Shown here in pieces: positions 8,157 to 17,457 of a stretch of 64,000 bases of DNA; position 1 is the first letter of the stretch, and each line of letters begins with the position of its first letter. The notes beneath the pieces were generated by a model. The model had not been told where the DNA came from. It was given only the letters and a program-made list of their open reading frames with translations, and did no database searches. This stretch comes from JARRKU01 sp963675565 (GTDB lineage: Bacteria > Desulfobacterota > Desulfobacteria > Desulfobacterales > Desulfosarcinaceae): positions 1,116,001 through 1,180,000 of the forward strand of contig CAXXYD010000002.1 of the NCBI GenBank assembly GCA_963675565.2, read 5' to 3'. Position numbers and translations under genes: made by a program.

Positions 8157-8578
8157 GGTCCACCTTGAAAGTTGTCAGCATAACCTGATCCGGCACTGGG
8201 AGATCGGTATGGGTCCCGCACCTTCAGACCGAAGGACTCAGCGCGATGAATCGTAAGGTATACCCTATCCTGTTGGGCGGTGCCGGTATTGGGAAAGGGC
8301 AACGGAAACGATAAGAAGAACGATGGAAGTTAACAAAGCACGGCCTGTAACGTCAAGGAGTTTCCTATCCGTGAAAGAGAATATGCAGGATGGATCAAAT
8401 TGACAAACCGCAAAGCCGGAGACCGCCTATGATTTGTTATTTGCATTCCGTTGAAAAATTGGATACTTTTCCCAGGCAGCCGAACGGTATCCTGACGGCG
8501 GGGAGACCAGAGGGGCGGTTACGCCCAAAAAATTGCGGATCCAATATGGGTTATACAGGCAGACATGCAGGCACAAAT
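8157..8578. other. 422-nt intergenic region between divergent cvpA and phoH
   Basis: Regulatory gap between divergent genes. The phoH frame is open from 8390, but no SD precedes the upstream starts and that text has no PhoH homology by eye. It contains GGGCG-GTTA-CGCCC (about 8514-8527) without a T-run. No riboswitch or RNA gene could be supported. Confidence 0.4.
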
Positions 8579-9598
8579 ATGAATGAAGATCAACATCAGG
8601 CCAAGATCACTTTCAAGGATCTTGAGCTTGCCCGCCAGTTGTTCGGCGAGCACAACACCCACTTGCAACAGATTGCCACGGCACTGGCGATTGAAATCAA
8701 AGCGCGGGGCAACAGCGTCCACCTCGAGGGCGATCCCATTACCGTCCGGCTGGCCCAAAATCTGATGACCCAGATGTACGGGCTTTTGAAAGACCGCTAC
8801 CCTCTGTATGCCAGGGATATCGATTACGCCATACGTCTCGTCAGTGCCAACGACCGGGTCCAGCTCAAGGACGTATTTCTGGATACCGTATTCATAACCG
8901 CCAAAAAGCAGGCTATCGCACCCAAGAGCATCGCTCAAAAAGCCTATATCGACGCCATGCGGCAGCATGATATTGTTTTTGGCATCGGTCCGGCCGGTAC
9001 CGGCAAAACTTACCTGGCCATGGCCATGGCTGTTTCGGCGCTCGCCAAAGGTATTGTCAACCGTATTATATTGACACGACCGGCCGTGGAGGCGGGGGAA
9101 ACGCTGGGGTTTCTGCCTGGAGACCTCACGGACAAAGTCGATCCCTATCTGCGTCCGCTATATGACGCCCTGCACGACATGATGCGATTTGAAAAAGTGT
9201 CCAATCTCATGCAACAGGGCGTGATCGAAGTCGCCCCCATTGCATTTATGCGCGGCCGGACGCTCAATGATTCATTTGTCATTCTGGACGAAGCACAGAA
9301 CACCACGTCGGAACAGATGAAAATGTTCCTCACCCGTATTGGTTTCAACTCTAAAGCGGTGATTACAGGCGACATTACCCAAATCGACTTGCCGCCGCAA
9401 AAACATTCGGGATTGGTTGAAGCCAAGGACATCCTCGCCCGCATCAAGGGCATCGCGTTTGTTTTTTTCAGCCAGCAGGATGTGGTGCGGCACAAGCTGG
9501 TCCAAAGCATCATCCAGGCCTACGAATCTGCAGCTGCAGAGGCAAAACCGACAGAAAATGGAACCTATCCGGGAAATCCGGGTACAGCTGCTGCGTGA
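8579..9598 (+). CDS. phoH: PhoH family ATPase
   Basis: 339 residues from the ATG at 8579 (MNEDQHQAKITF). The SD is weak (GCAGG, 8567-8571), so the alternative ATG at 8546 remains possible. The N-terminal part is the PhoH/KH-like region (residues 10-110). The core P-loop NTPase follows: Walker A GPAGTGKT (about 143-150), LTRPAVEAGETLGFLPGDL, FVILDEAQN (Walker B) and TGDITQIDLP. PhoH proteins are RNA-linked ATPases that precede ybeY in many genomes, as here two genes on. It is the first gene of the long housekeeping unit phoH-pgpH-ybeY-pdxJ-nnrDE-tsaE-lysC. Confidence 0.93.
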   Translation: MNEDQHQAKITFKDLELARQLFGEHNTHLQQIATALAIEIKARGNSVHLEGDPITVRLAQNLMTQMYGLLKDRYPLYARDIDYAIRLVSANDRVQLKDVFLDTVFITAKKQAIAPKSIAQKAYIDAMRQHDIVFGIGPAGTGKTYLAMAMAVSALAKGIVNRIILTRPAVEAGETLGFLPGDLTDKVDPYLRPLYDALHDMMRFEKVSNLMQQGVIEVAPIAFMRGRTLNDSFVILDEAQNTTSEQMKMFLTRIGFNSKAVITGDITQIDLPPQKHSGLVEAKDILARIKGIAFVFFSQQDVVRHKLVQSIIQAYESAAAEAKPTENGTYPGNPGTAAA

Positions 9599-9603
9599 CG
9601 CCT

Positions 9604-12012
9604 ATGGGATCTGAAAACAAGAAAAAAAAGCAGCAAAAACCCGGCAGTATGGCTCGACAGGCCAGATGGCCCTTGATGGCCTTGGCCATCGGCGTATTCG
9701 TGGTCCTGCTCTACCCGAACCTGGTGGTTCAGCGGCATCATTATCGAGCCGGCGACATCGCCGACCGCAGTATCAAAGCACCCCAGGATTTTTTCATCGA
9801 GGACCAAGCCGCCACTGAAGCAAGTCGGCGACAGGCGGTGGAACAGACCCTGACCGTATACGACCACGATCCCCGGATTTCCCATCAAGTGGCGGAATCG
9901 GTCAGCCGTGCATTCGCTGAAATGCGTAAAATTGAGGAAGATTTCGGTCATCCGGCCGCCGGAACCGGGTCCACTGCGGTCGAGGAGCCGGTTTCCCCGG
10001 AAAGTATCGATCAAAAAAGAAACAATGAATGGTGGGCCAAGAAAGAAGCCTTTGAAGCGGCCATGGGAATCAGCGTAAGCGACGGTGCCTTCAAGATCCT
10101 GATCAGCCAATCCTTCTCAAAAGTGATCCCGGAGCGAATCACCAAAATCCTCAACGAAATTCATGCCAACGGTGTGGTTTCCAACAAAGAAATCCTGCTC
10201 AAGGAATCCGAACGCGGCATTATCATTCGCAATGTGGTCACTCAAACGGAAAAGCCGGTATCCGCCCTGCGACAGTATTATGGTCCGGATCAGGCCAAAA
10301 CCATGGTTCGCATCGTGGCCGAACCCCTGGTGGAAGATCTAAACTACAACCTGGTGAATCTTATCGTGGATTTCAGCCAGCAGCTGGTTCAGCCCAATAT
10401 CACCTTGAACCGCCATGAAACTGAAAACAGAAAAGCGCAGGCCCTGGCCAGTGTGAAACCGGTCATGTACCAAATCAAGGCAGGTGAAATGCTGGTCAGA
10501 GAAGGCGAGCGCATCACCCCGGATCATCTGATCAAACTAAACGCCATTGACCGGCAAACGGAAAATACGCACATGGCATCGGCCGGGTTGGGTGCCGCCT
10601 TGATTTTGGCGGTTTTCATTGCCGTGGTTTACACCCTGTTTTTTAACCACTCGCGCCACAAGCCCCTGGACACCAACAAAAATGCAACCTTTCTTTGTCT
10701 TGCACTGATTATGGTGTTCGGCATCGCTAAAATGTCAGATATATTTTCAGCCGTAGCGGCATCCCAGATACCATTTACGATCTCATCGTCCTCGATTGCT
10801 TTCGCCGCTCCGGCCGCTGCAGGCAGTATGCTGGTGTGCATCTTTCTGGGATTCGAGGTTGCCCTTCCCTTTGCCCTGGTGAGCGCGGTGGGTGTCGCTA
10901 TTCTTTTGGGCAATCGCATCGAATTTTTCGTCTTCTTTCTGATCAGCAGCGCCATGGGGGCATTCTGGGTCCAGCACTGCCGCGAGCGCAAAACGTTTTT
11001 CACCGCCGGCGCCAGGCTGGGCCTGATCAATATTGTTCTGGCCACATCCGCAAGCATTTTCAGCTCGGATTATGCCGGTTGGAAGTTGCTGACCGATTGG
11101 GCAATGGCTTTTTCCGGCGGCATCGCCAGCGCCATTGTCACCGTCGGTGTGGCACCGTTGCTGGAAATGTCGTTTCATTACACCACCGACATCACACTGC
11201 TTGAATTGGCCAATCTCGACAGACCGATTCTGCGGCGCCTGATGCTGGAAGCGCCGGGAACGTATCACCATTCCGTAATCGTCGGATCACTGGTGGAGGC
11301 GGCCGCTGCCGACATCGGCGCCAACCCGTTGCTGGCGAAAGTATGCGGATATTACCATGATATCGGCAAAGTCAAAAAGCCCTTGTATTTTATCGAAAAT
11401 CAGAGAAACGGCAAAAACAAACACGACAAGCTGGCACCCTCCATGTCCAGCCTGATCCTCATTGCGCATGTCAAGGACGGCATCGAAATCGCCCGCAAAA
11501 ACAAGCTGGGCCAGGTCATTGTCGACACCATCCAGCAGCACCACGGAACCAGCCTGATCGTCTATTTCTACGACAAGGCCAGGCAAATGAAGGGACAAGA
11601 GGCTGTCAAGGCAGATGATTACCGCTACCCCGGCCCCAAACCGCAAACGCGGGAAGCCGGACTGGTCATGCTGGCCGATGTCGTCGAGGCAGCCTCGCGC
11701 ACATTGGAAAATCCCACCCCGGCACGTATCCAGGGGCTGGTGCAGAATCTGGTCAATAAAATTTTTTCCGACGGTCAGCTGGACGATTGCGAGCTGACCC
11801 TAAAAGACCTTCACAGTATCGCTAAAAGCTTCAACAAAATCCTGACGGGCATCCATCACCACCGCATCGAATATGGCGAAACCGCACGAAAGGAAGGCAG
11901 CAGAGGCAAACATGGCAATCCTGATCGACAATCAACAGAAAAATCATCCGATAAGGATCAAAGAAGTTCAAGCCGCAGCCCAGGCCATCTTAAACGCCTT
12001 GGCCTGCCCTGA
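9604..12012 (+). CDS. pgpH: 7TM-HD family cyclic dinucleotide phosphodiesterase (PgpH/YqfF-like)
   Basis: About 802 residues. A GTG at 9595 overlapping the phoH stop or the ATG at 9604 could start it; no clear SD separates them. Order: Lys-rich N-tail, one membrane anchor (about 21-40), an extracytoplasmic 7TMR-HDED region (about 45-320), seven membrane segments (about 325-520), then a cytoplasmic HD domain with YHHSVIVGSL (about 555) and CGYYHDIGKVKKP (about 585). PgpH of Listeria degrades c-di-AMP, so this is a candidate c-di-AMP phosphodiesterase; specificity here is inferred. The last 34 codons overlap ybeY in another frame. Confidence 0.9.
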   Translation: MGSENKKKKQQKPGSMARQARWPLMALAIGVFVVLLYPNLVVQRHHYRAGDIADRSIKAPQDFFIEDQAATEASRRQAVEQTLTVYDHDPRISHQVAESVSRAFAEMRKIEEDFGHPAAGTGSTAVEEPVSPESIDQKRNNEWWAKKEAFEAAMGISVSDGAFKILISQSFSKVIPERITKILNEIHANGVVSNKEILLKESERGIIIRNVVTQTEKPVSALRQYYGPDQAKTMVRIVAEPLVEDLNYNLVNLIVDFSQQLVQPNITLNRHETENRKAQALASVKPVMYQIKAGEMLVREGERITPDHLIKLNAIDRQTENTHMASAGLGAALILAVFIAVVYTLFFNHSRHKPLDTNKNATFLCLALIMVFGIAKMSDIFSAVAASQIPFTISSSSIAFAAPAAAGSMLVCIFLGFEVALPFALVSAVGVAILLGNRIEFFVFFLISSAMGAFWVQHCRERKTFFTAGARLGLINIVLATSASIFSSDYAGWKLLTDWAMAFSGGIASAIVTVGVAPLLEMSFHYTTDITLLELANLDRPILRRLMLEAPGTYHHSVIVGSLVEAAAADIGANPLLAKVCGYYHDIGKVKKPLYFIENQRNGKNKHDKLAPSMSSLILIAHVKDGIEIARKNKLGQVIVDTIQQHHGTSLIVYFYDKARQMKGQEAVKADDYRYPGPKPQTREAGLVMLADVVEAASRTLENPTPARIQGLVQNLVNKIFSDGQLDDCELTLKDLHSIAKSFNKILTGIHHHRIEYGETARKEGSRGKHGNPDRQSTEKSSDKDQRSSSRSPGHLKRLGLP

Positions 12013-12346
12013 AGGCGAGCTTTCGATCCTCCTGGTCGATGACACGCGCATGGCTGAGCTAAATCAGGCTTATCTTCAACGCACAGGCCCCACCAATGTC
12101 ATTGCATTCCCCATGAGAGAAGGCGACCATGCCGACATTCATCCGGAGCTGCTTGGAGATGTCGTCATCTCAATGGATACTTGCGCCAGGGAAGCCCAGG
12201 TTGCCGGACTGACGACGGACGAGCGGTTCAATCAGCTGCTCATTCATGGCATCCTGCACTTGTTCGGGTATGATCATGTCCACTCAGAAAGCGATGCACG
12301 CATCATGGACGCCAAGAGCTGCGAATTGATGGAATTGATGAAATAA
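11912..12346 (+). CDS. ybeY: Endoribonuclease YbeY (rRNA maturation)
   Basis: 144 residues from the ATG at 11912 (MAILIDNQQ); an upstream in-frame ATG at 11873 lies deep in pgpH. The zinc motif HGILHLFGYDH (HxxxHxxxxxH) near residue 120 and NVIAFPMREG, LLGDVVIS are diagnostic. YbeY processes the 3' end of 16S rRNA and takes part in ribosome quality control. The first 101 nt overlap the 3' end of pgpH, unusually long for coupling, suggesting that the pgpH tail is extended in this lineage. Confidence 0.95.
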   Translation: MAILIDNQQKNHPIRIKEVQAAAQAILNALACPEGELSILLVDDTRMAELNQAYLQRTGPTNVIAFPMREGDHADIHPELLGDVVISMDTCAREAQVAGLTTDERFNQLLIHGILHLFGYDHVHSESDARIMDAKSCELMELMK

Positions 12347-12360
12347 GCAGGGAGGATAGC

Positions 12361-13080
12361 ATGCCAAGCCTGACCGTTGTTCTCGATCACGTCGCCGGTT
12401 TGCGACAAATGATGCAATCGAATTGCCCTGATCCAGTTGCCGCCGCAGTGATCGCCCAACTGGCCGGGGCCGACGGAATCGCCGTTCACCTGCGGGAGGA
12501 TCATCAGCCTGTACAGGAAAGGGATTTGCGCCTGCTGCGCAATACCGTACACGGCCGCTTGATTATGCACATGGCACCAACCTCTGAAATGGTGGGCTAT
12601 GCCCTGGACATTAAACCGCAACGCGTTGTCCTGGTGCCCGGAATCAGCGATGACGCGATAACCGCCAACGGCCTGGACCTTGTCGTGCACAGCAAGACCC
12701 TGTTTGAAACGGTGGACACGCTGCAGGCCAATGCCATCGCTGTAAGCGTATGCATTGCCGCGGAACCTGAGCAAGCCAAGCTGGCCCATCAAATACGGGC
12801 CGACTGGGTGCAAATCCATGCCGGCAAACTCAAAGCCGCATTATCGCCGAGCGCGCAGAGCCGGGAACTGGATCGCGTGATTGACACCGTAAAAATCGCC
12901 CATAAACTCAGATTGCATGTTGCGCTGGGGCATGGCCTTGATTTCGGGTTGATCAAGCTGTTTAAGGGATTGCCGGAAATCGACGAGTTCAGTGTCGGCC
13001 AAAGCCTTATTTCCCGGGCACTGTTGAAGGGGCTGGACACGGCGGTAAGGGAAATGATGGAAACAGCCAGAGCGCTTTAA
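12361..13080 (+). CDS. pdxJ: Pyridoxine 5'-phosphate synthase
   Basis: 239 residues, the usual PdxJ length. LDHVAGLRQMMQ, PDPVAAAVIAQLAGADGI and AVHLREDHQPVQERD match the phosphate- and substrate-binding segments. IMHMAPTSEMVGYAL, VVLVPG and LHVALGHGLDF follow in the expected order. It condenses 1-deoxyxylulose 5-phosphate with 3-amino-2-oxopropyl phosphate to pyridoxine 5'-phosphate. SD GGGAGGA precedes the ATG at 12361, 14 nt after ybeY. The usual N-terminal NIDH reads LDH and VLVPE reads VLVPG; these differences are mild. Confidence 0.93.
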   Translation: MPSLTVVLDHVAGLRQMMQSNCPDPVAAAVIAQLAGADGIAVHLREDHQPVQERDLRLLRNTVHGRLIMHMAPTSEMVGYALDIKPQRVVLVPGISDDAITANGLDLVVHSKTLFETVDTLQANAIAVSVCIAAEPEQAKLAHQIRADWVQIHAGKLKAALSPSAQSRELDRVIDTVKIAHKLRLHVALGHGLDFGLIKLFKGLPEIDEFSVGQSLISRALLKGLDTAVREMMETARAL

Positions 13081-13098
13081 AAGCAGGGAGAGCAAGCC

Positions 13099-14682
13099 AT
13101 GCAAATTGTCACGGCCGCCCAGATGCAGCAAATGGACCACCGCACCATTGAAACCTTCGGAATCCCCGGACGGGTGCTGATGGAAAACGCCGCGCGCGGC
13201 GCAACCCGCCTGTTCCTGGACCGTGTTTATAAAAACGGCCCGGGCCGCGTGGGTGTTGCAGCGGGCCGCGGAAACAACGGTGGCGACGGCTTTGTCGTGG
13301 CCCGCTATCTGGGCCAGAAAGACATCCCGACAACCGTCTACCTGCTGAGTACGGCAGATCGTCTTGAAGGGGACGCCAAGGCAAATTTCAAGCTCCTGGA
13401 TGCCGCCCGCGTGCCGGTCATAGAAATTGCCGATGCACAGGCGCTGGCGTCCCGGCAGGAAGAAATGCTGTTGGAGGATTTCTGGATCGACGCCATACTG
13501 GGGACAGGACTCAAATCCGATGTCCGGGGGGTTTTCCATGATGTAATTGAACTGCTCAACAATTCTCGAAAGCCTATTTTTTCTATAGATATTGCATCCG
13601 GTCTCAATTCGGACACCGGCCAACCCTGTGGCATCTGCATTCAGGCCACCGCAACGGCGACTTTTGCCCATGCCAAAATCGGCCATGTGCAATACCCCGG
13701 TACAACCCACAGCGGGATCTTGGATGTGGTGGATATCGGAATCCCACCGTCCATTTCTGCAGATTCGGACGGCGGGCAATACCTCGTCACCGCGAAAGAT
13801 ATCGGCGCTATCATCGGAAAACGGCCGCCGGACACACACAAAGGCCGAACGGGACATGTACTGGTGGTAGCCGGTGCTACCGGCAAAACCGGCGCCGCCA
13901 TTATGGCAACCACTTCGGCGCTGAGAGCCGGTGCCGGATTGGTGACCCTTGGAATCCCCCAATCCTTAAATGCGATCCTGGAAACCCGGGTCATCGAAGC
14001 CATGACCCTGCCCTTGCCGGATCAGGGGACCGGGCTGCTGCTGGAAGAGGCTTTTGCCCCCATTGTCGGCGCAGCGGCATCCAAACAGGCCATGGCCCTG
14101 GGTCCAGGGCTCGGCACGGCGGCCCATACCCGTAACCTGGTCTCCCGGATCATTAGAGAAACCGATATCCCCCTGGTCATCGATGCAGACGGCCTCAATA
14201 ATCTGGCCGGCCATCCGAGCTGGCTGGAAGGACGCGACGCGACAACCGTATTGACGCCTCATCCCGGTGAAATGGCCCGCATCACAGGGCTGTCTATCGC
14301 CGACATTCAGAAAAACCGTGTCCAGGCGGCGCGCAAACTGGCGTTGCAAGGCAAAGTGCATGTGGTATTGAAGGGCGCCGGGACCGTTATCGCCTCACCG
14401 GACGGCCGCATATGGATCAACACCACCGGAAATCCGGGCATGTCCAGCGGCGGTATGGGCGATGTGCTCACCGGGCTTATCGCCGGATTCCTGGCCCAGG
14501 GCCTTTCCCCGGAGAAAGCTTGCCAGGCGGGGGTTTACATCCACGGCCTGGCTGCCGACATGCTGTCCGTCGACGCCCCCTGGGGCTATCTGGCCACTGA
14601 AGTCATGGATGCCATTCCCCGGGCTATTCATCGCATCATGCATGATCCGCCCGAAGATCCCGTTAAAACCATGTTTTTCTGA
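13099..14682 (+). CDS. nnrDE: Bifunctional NAD(P)H-hydrate epimerase / ADP-dependent NAD(P)H-hydrate dehydratase
   Basis: 527 residues, the length of the fused protein. Residues 1-215 are the YjeF N-terminal epimerase (GRGNNGGDGFVVARYL, DAILGTGL). Residues about 230-520 are the ribokinase-like dehydratase (KGRTGHVLVVAG, GPGLGTAAHT, VIDADGLN, LTPHPGEMARI, NPGMSSGGMGDVLTGLIAG). Together they repair NADHX/NADPHX formed by heat or enzymatic hydration. SD GGGAGAG precedes the ATG, 18 nt after pdxJ. Fusion next to tsaE is a very common bacterial arrangement. Confidence 0.96.
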   Translation: MQIVTAAQMQQMDHRTIETFGIPGRVLMENAARGATRLFLDRVYKNGPGRVGVAAGRGNNGGDGFVVARYLGQKDIPTTVYLLSTADRLEGDAKANFKLLDAARVPVIEIADAQALASRQEEMLLEDFWIDAILGTGLKSDVRGVFHDVIELLNNSRKPIFSIDIASGLNSDTGQPCGICIQATATATFAHAKIGHVQYPGTTHSGILDVVDIGIPPSISADSDGGQYLVTAKDIGAIIGKRPPDTHKGRTGHVLVVAGATGKTGAAIMATTSALRAGAGLVTLGIPQSLNAILETRVIEAMTLPLPDQGTGLLLEEAFAPIVGAAASKQAMALGPGLGTAAHTRNLVSRIIRETDIPLVIDADGLNNLAGHPSWLEGRDATTVLTPHPGEMARITGLSIADIQKNRVQAARKLALQGKVHVVLKGAGTVIASPDGRIWINTTGNPGMSSGGMGDVLTGLIAGFLAQGLSPEKACQAGVYIHGLAADMLSVDAPWGYLATEVMDAIPRAIHRIMHDPPEDPVKTMFF

Positions 14683-14706
14683 TTTTACCGTTTGTGAAAG
14701 AACGCA

Positions 14707-15237
14707 ATGGGCAGCCTTTTCCAATATGCTCTGACCACCCGAACCGCTGAAGAGACACAACGCTTCGGTTTCTTGCTGGGGCAGCAAATTAAAACGGGTC
14801 TCGTCCTTCGCCTGACCGGCAATCTGGGGTGCGGCAAAACATGTTTTGTCCAGGGTCTGGCCAGGGGACTGGATGTACCCGGCGAATACCCGGTTACCAG
14901 CCCGACTTACGCCCTGATGCACGACTTTCCCGGGCGCCTGACGCTTTTCCATGTCGACCTTTACCGAATCCATGACGATACGGATGCCGATACCATCGGG
15001 CTATGGGAGGTGATCGGTCCCGAAAATGTTGTCGCCGTCGAATGGGCGGACCGATTGGATGACACCTATTGGCCTGAGGCATCCATTCAAATCGATTTTC
15101 AAACCAGCGGCAATGATACCCGTAAAATCACTTTAATTGGCTGTGGACTTCAAGTAGTTGATTTGATAAAGGAGATCGGCACATCATGGAAAAAAGGGAA
15201 AACAATAGGACGCGGCAAACAGAGACTATCGTCCTGA
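14707..15237 (+). CDS. tsaE: tRNA threonylcarbamoyladenosine biosynthesis ATPase TsaE
   Basis: 176 residues. Walker A GNLGCGKT (about 37-44), TSPTYALMH, HVDLYRI and the acidic LWEVIGPENVVAVEWAD pattern are diagnostic of TsaE/YjeE. TsaE is the ATPase that drives the TsaB-TsaD complex in making t6A37 of ANN-decoding tRNAs. The last ~30 residues (GTSWKKGKTIGRGKQRLSS) extend beyond the usual end and are basic. The window also carries trmO, which methylates the t6A product. Confidence 0.95.
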   Translation: MGSLFQYALTTRTAEETQRFGFLLGQQIKTGLVLRLTGNLGCGKTCFVQGLARGLDVPGEYPVTSPTYALMHDFPGRLTLFHVDLYRIHDDTDADTIGLWEVIGPENVVAVEWADRLDDTYWPEASIQIDFQTSGNDTRKITLIGCGLQVVDLIKEIGTSWKKGKTIGRGKQRLSS

Positions 15238-15247
15238 AGAGGAAAAT

Positions 15248-16468
15248 ATGGCTTTAGTGGTTCAGAAATATGGCGGTACGTCGGTGGCCGACATCGAACG
15301 CATTCGCAACGTGGCCCGGCGGGTGGCCAAAACCTTCGATCAGGGCAACGATGTGGTTGTCATCTTGTCCGCCATGGCCGGGGTAACCGACAACCTGATC
15401 AGACTGGCCGGCGGCGCCTCATCCCATCCGGACAAACGGGAAATGGATGTGCTGCTGGCCACCGGCGAACAAACCACCTCGGCGCTTCTGGCCATGACCT
15501 TGATCGATATGGGATACGCCGCCCAGTCCATGCTGGGGCACCAGGCGGAAGTGGTCACAGATTGTGTCTACGGCAATGCACGGATCCTGGAAATCGGCGC
15601 CGACAGACTGCACAACCTCCTGAAAAGCAAAAAAATCGTTGTGGTTGCAGGGTTCCAGGGCTACGACATAAAGGGCAACATCACCACCCTCGGGCGCGGC
15701 GGTTCGGACACATCGGCCGTGGCTATCGCCGCCGCCTTGAAAGCGGATGTCTGTGAAATTTATACCGATGTGGATGGCATCTACACTGCGGACCCCAATG
15801 TCTGCGACAAGGCCCGCAAGCTCAAGACCATTACCTATGACGAAATGCTCAACATGGCCAGCCTGGGTGCAAAAGTACTTCAGATCAGGTCGGTTGGATT
15901 TGCCAAAAAATACAACATCCCCGTGCATGTTCGTTCGTCATTCAGCGAGGAGGAAGGCACCATGGTGGTTAGCGAAGATTCCGGTATGGAGCAACTGGTG
16001 GTATCCGGCGTCACCCATGACAAAAACCAGGCACGCATCACCATTACCAAAGTCCCCGACCAGCCGGGTGTGGCCGCAAAAATATTCACCCCCATCTCCG
16101 AGGGGGGGATCATTGTCGACATGATTATTCAAAATACGGACCAGAGCGGGAAAACCGACATGACCTTCACGGTCCCCACCGCCGACTTTGACCAGACACT
16201 CGAAAAGGCCGAACAGATCGCCGCTGAAATCGGCGCCGAAAAAGTCATAGGAGACACCAACATCGCCAAGGTGTCCGTAATCGGGGTGGGAATGAAAAAC
16301 CATTCCGGTGTGGCATCGGTGATGTTCAATACGTTGGCCAGGGAAAATATCAACATCATCATGATCAGCACATCCGAAATCCGGATTTCATGCGCCGTGG
16401 AAGAAAAATACGCGGAATTGGCCGTTCGCGTGCTGCACACCGCCTTTGGCCTGGATGCGGAATATTAA
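15248..16468 (+). CDS. lysC: Aspartate kinase
   Basis: 406 residues. KYGGTSVAD at the N-terminus, VVVILSAMAGVTDN, TLGRGGSDTSAVA and EIYTDVDGIYTADP make up the kinase domain (1-245). Two ACT domains (about 265-400) are expected to bind lysine/threonine for feedback control. It phosphorylates aspartate in the first step of the Lys/Met/Thr pathway. SD AAGAGGA precedes the ATG at 15248, 10 nt after tsaE. Confidence 0.97.
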   Translation: MALVVQKYGGTSVADIERIRNVARRVAKTFDQGNDVVVILSAMAGVTDNLIRLAGGASSHPDKREMDVLLATGEQTTSALLAMTLIDMGYAAQSMLGHQAEVVTDCVYGNARILEIGADRLHNLLKSKKIVVVAGFQGYDIKGNITTLGRGGSDTSAVAIAAALKADVCEIYTDVDGIYTADPNVCDKARKLKTITYDEMLNMASLGAKVLQIRSVGFAKKYNIPVHVRSSFSEEEGTMVVSEDSGMEQLVVSGVTHDKNQARITITKVPDQPGVAAKIFTPISEGGIIVDMIIQNTDQSGKTDMTFTVPTADFDQTLEKAEQIAAEIGAEKVIGDTNIAKVSVIGVGMKNHSGVASVMFNTLARENINIIMISTSEIRISCAVEEKYAELAVRVLHTAFGLDAEY

Positions 16469-16471
16469 GGG

Positions 16472-16576
16472 ATGAAGCTTCCCGCATTCCGCCCTGACCA
16501 ATTGATCCTGATACTTATCGCGGGACTCGTGATCATCGGGCTCGCCGTTTGGCGCAGCCTCACCCTTTACCCGTAA
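16472..16576 (+). CDS. Tiny single-membrane-span protein downstream of lysC
   Basis: 34 codons beginning at the ATG at 16472, three bases after the lysC stop, with AAGG just upstream inside the stop region. The product MKLPAFRPDQ is followed by a continuous hydrophobic segment (LILILIAGLVIIGLAVW) and ends RSLTLYP. That is a plausible N-in membrane peptide. The short spacing suggests translational coupling to lysC. No homologue is recalled; it could be chance, since it is short. Confidence 0.4.
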   Translation: MKLPAFRPDQLILILIAGLVIIGLAVWRSLTLYP

Positions 16577-16586
16577 AAATTCAGGG

Positions 16587-17327
16587 TCACGAGGGCCTGG
16601 CTTCGGGTTTCCCCATCTCATCGATCTCTTGGGCAATCCGTCTGGCCGCTCCCGCCGGGTCGTCCGCATCCCTTATCGGACGGCCGACCACAAGGTAATC
16701 CGCCCCTCTGGCAACCGCCATGGCGGGGGTGACGATGCGCTTCTGGTCATCCTTGGCACCAACACTCCAGTGTGGTCGGATTCCAGGCGTCACGGCCAGA
16801 AAGGATGAACCGAACCGGCTTTTGATCAGTTCGACTTCCCGGCCTGAGCAAACAACTCCGCAACAGCCCGCGTCCTTTGCCATGGCCGCTTTGTGCACGA
16901 CCAAGCGGCTCAAATCGTCGGCCATGGCGTCACCATAGCCCGCCATCCGCAAATCGGAGGCACCCACGCTGGTGAGCACCGTTACCCCCAACACACCGAC
17001 ACGGCCGCCGCTGCCGGCAACGGCGGCCTCCAGCATGGCACGACTATCACCGCAATGCACCGTTGCCAGGGCCACCGAAAGGTCGGCCACCCCACGCATG
17101 GCGCGCTCCACGGTAGCCGGGATGTCGTGCAGCTTAAGATCGAGGAAAATACCGCAATTGCTGTGACCGGCAATCCAGCGAACCAGGTCGGGCCCGGTTC
17201 GGATGAAGAGCTCCAGGCCGATTTTGAACATGCCGACATGAAGATGCAGAAGCGAAACCAATTCCCGGGCCTGCCCGGGTGTTGAAACGTCCAGTGGAAA
17301 AATCAGATAATCTTTGCCCTGCTTCAT
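16587..17327 (-). CDS. pyrF: Orotidine 5'-phosphate decarboxylase
   Basis: 246 residues from the ATG at 17327 (MKQGKDYLIFPLDVS). The frame stays open to 17510, but that part is translation of the palindromic repeat and is rejected. Motifs: FPLDVSTPGQA, FKIGLELF, the catalytic FLDLKLHDIPATV, GVTVLTS, AVTPGIRP, DYLVVGRPI. It decarboxylates OMP to UMP in pyrimidine synthesis. It stands alone on the minus strand between lysC and the cheD-like gene. Confidence 0.96.
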   Translation of the reverse strand: MKQGKDYLIFPLDVSTPGQARELVSLLHLHVGMFKIGLELFIRTGPDLVRWIAGHSNCGIFLDLKLHDIPATVERAMRGVADLSVALATVHCGDSRAMLEAAVAGSGGRVGVLGVTVLTSVGASDLRMAGYGDAMADDLSRLVVHKAAMAKDAGCCGVVCSGREVELIKSRFGSSFLAVTPGIRPHWSVGAKDDQKRIVTPAMAVARGADYLVVGRPIRDADDPAGAARRIAQEIDEMGKPEARPS

Positions 17328-17457
17328 AAATCGCCTCGATACGGATAAGGTTTGGGTGAATGCCGAGCATATATGCTTTTCCGGTTTGTTTTCAAGCATT
17401 TCCTGTCGACACCAGCAACTCCGGCGCTCTCGGCAGGGATATAAACTTTTACGAAAT

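Noticed and set aside
8395..8440. CCGCAAAGCCGGAGACCGCC looks like the 3' half of a c-di-GMP-I (GEMM) riboswitch
   Set aside because: The upstream half (CACGCA...GGGCAAACC and the first hairpin) is missing, so the two-helix core cannot form.
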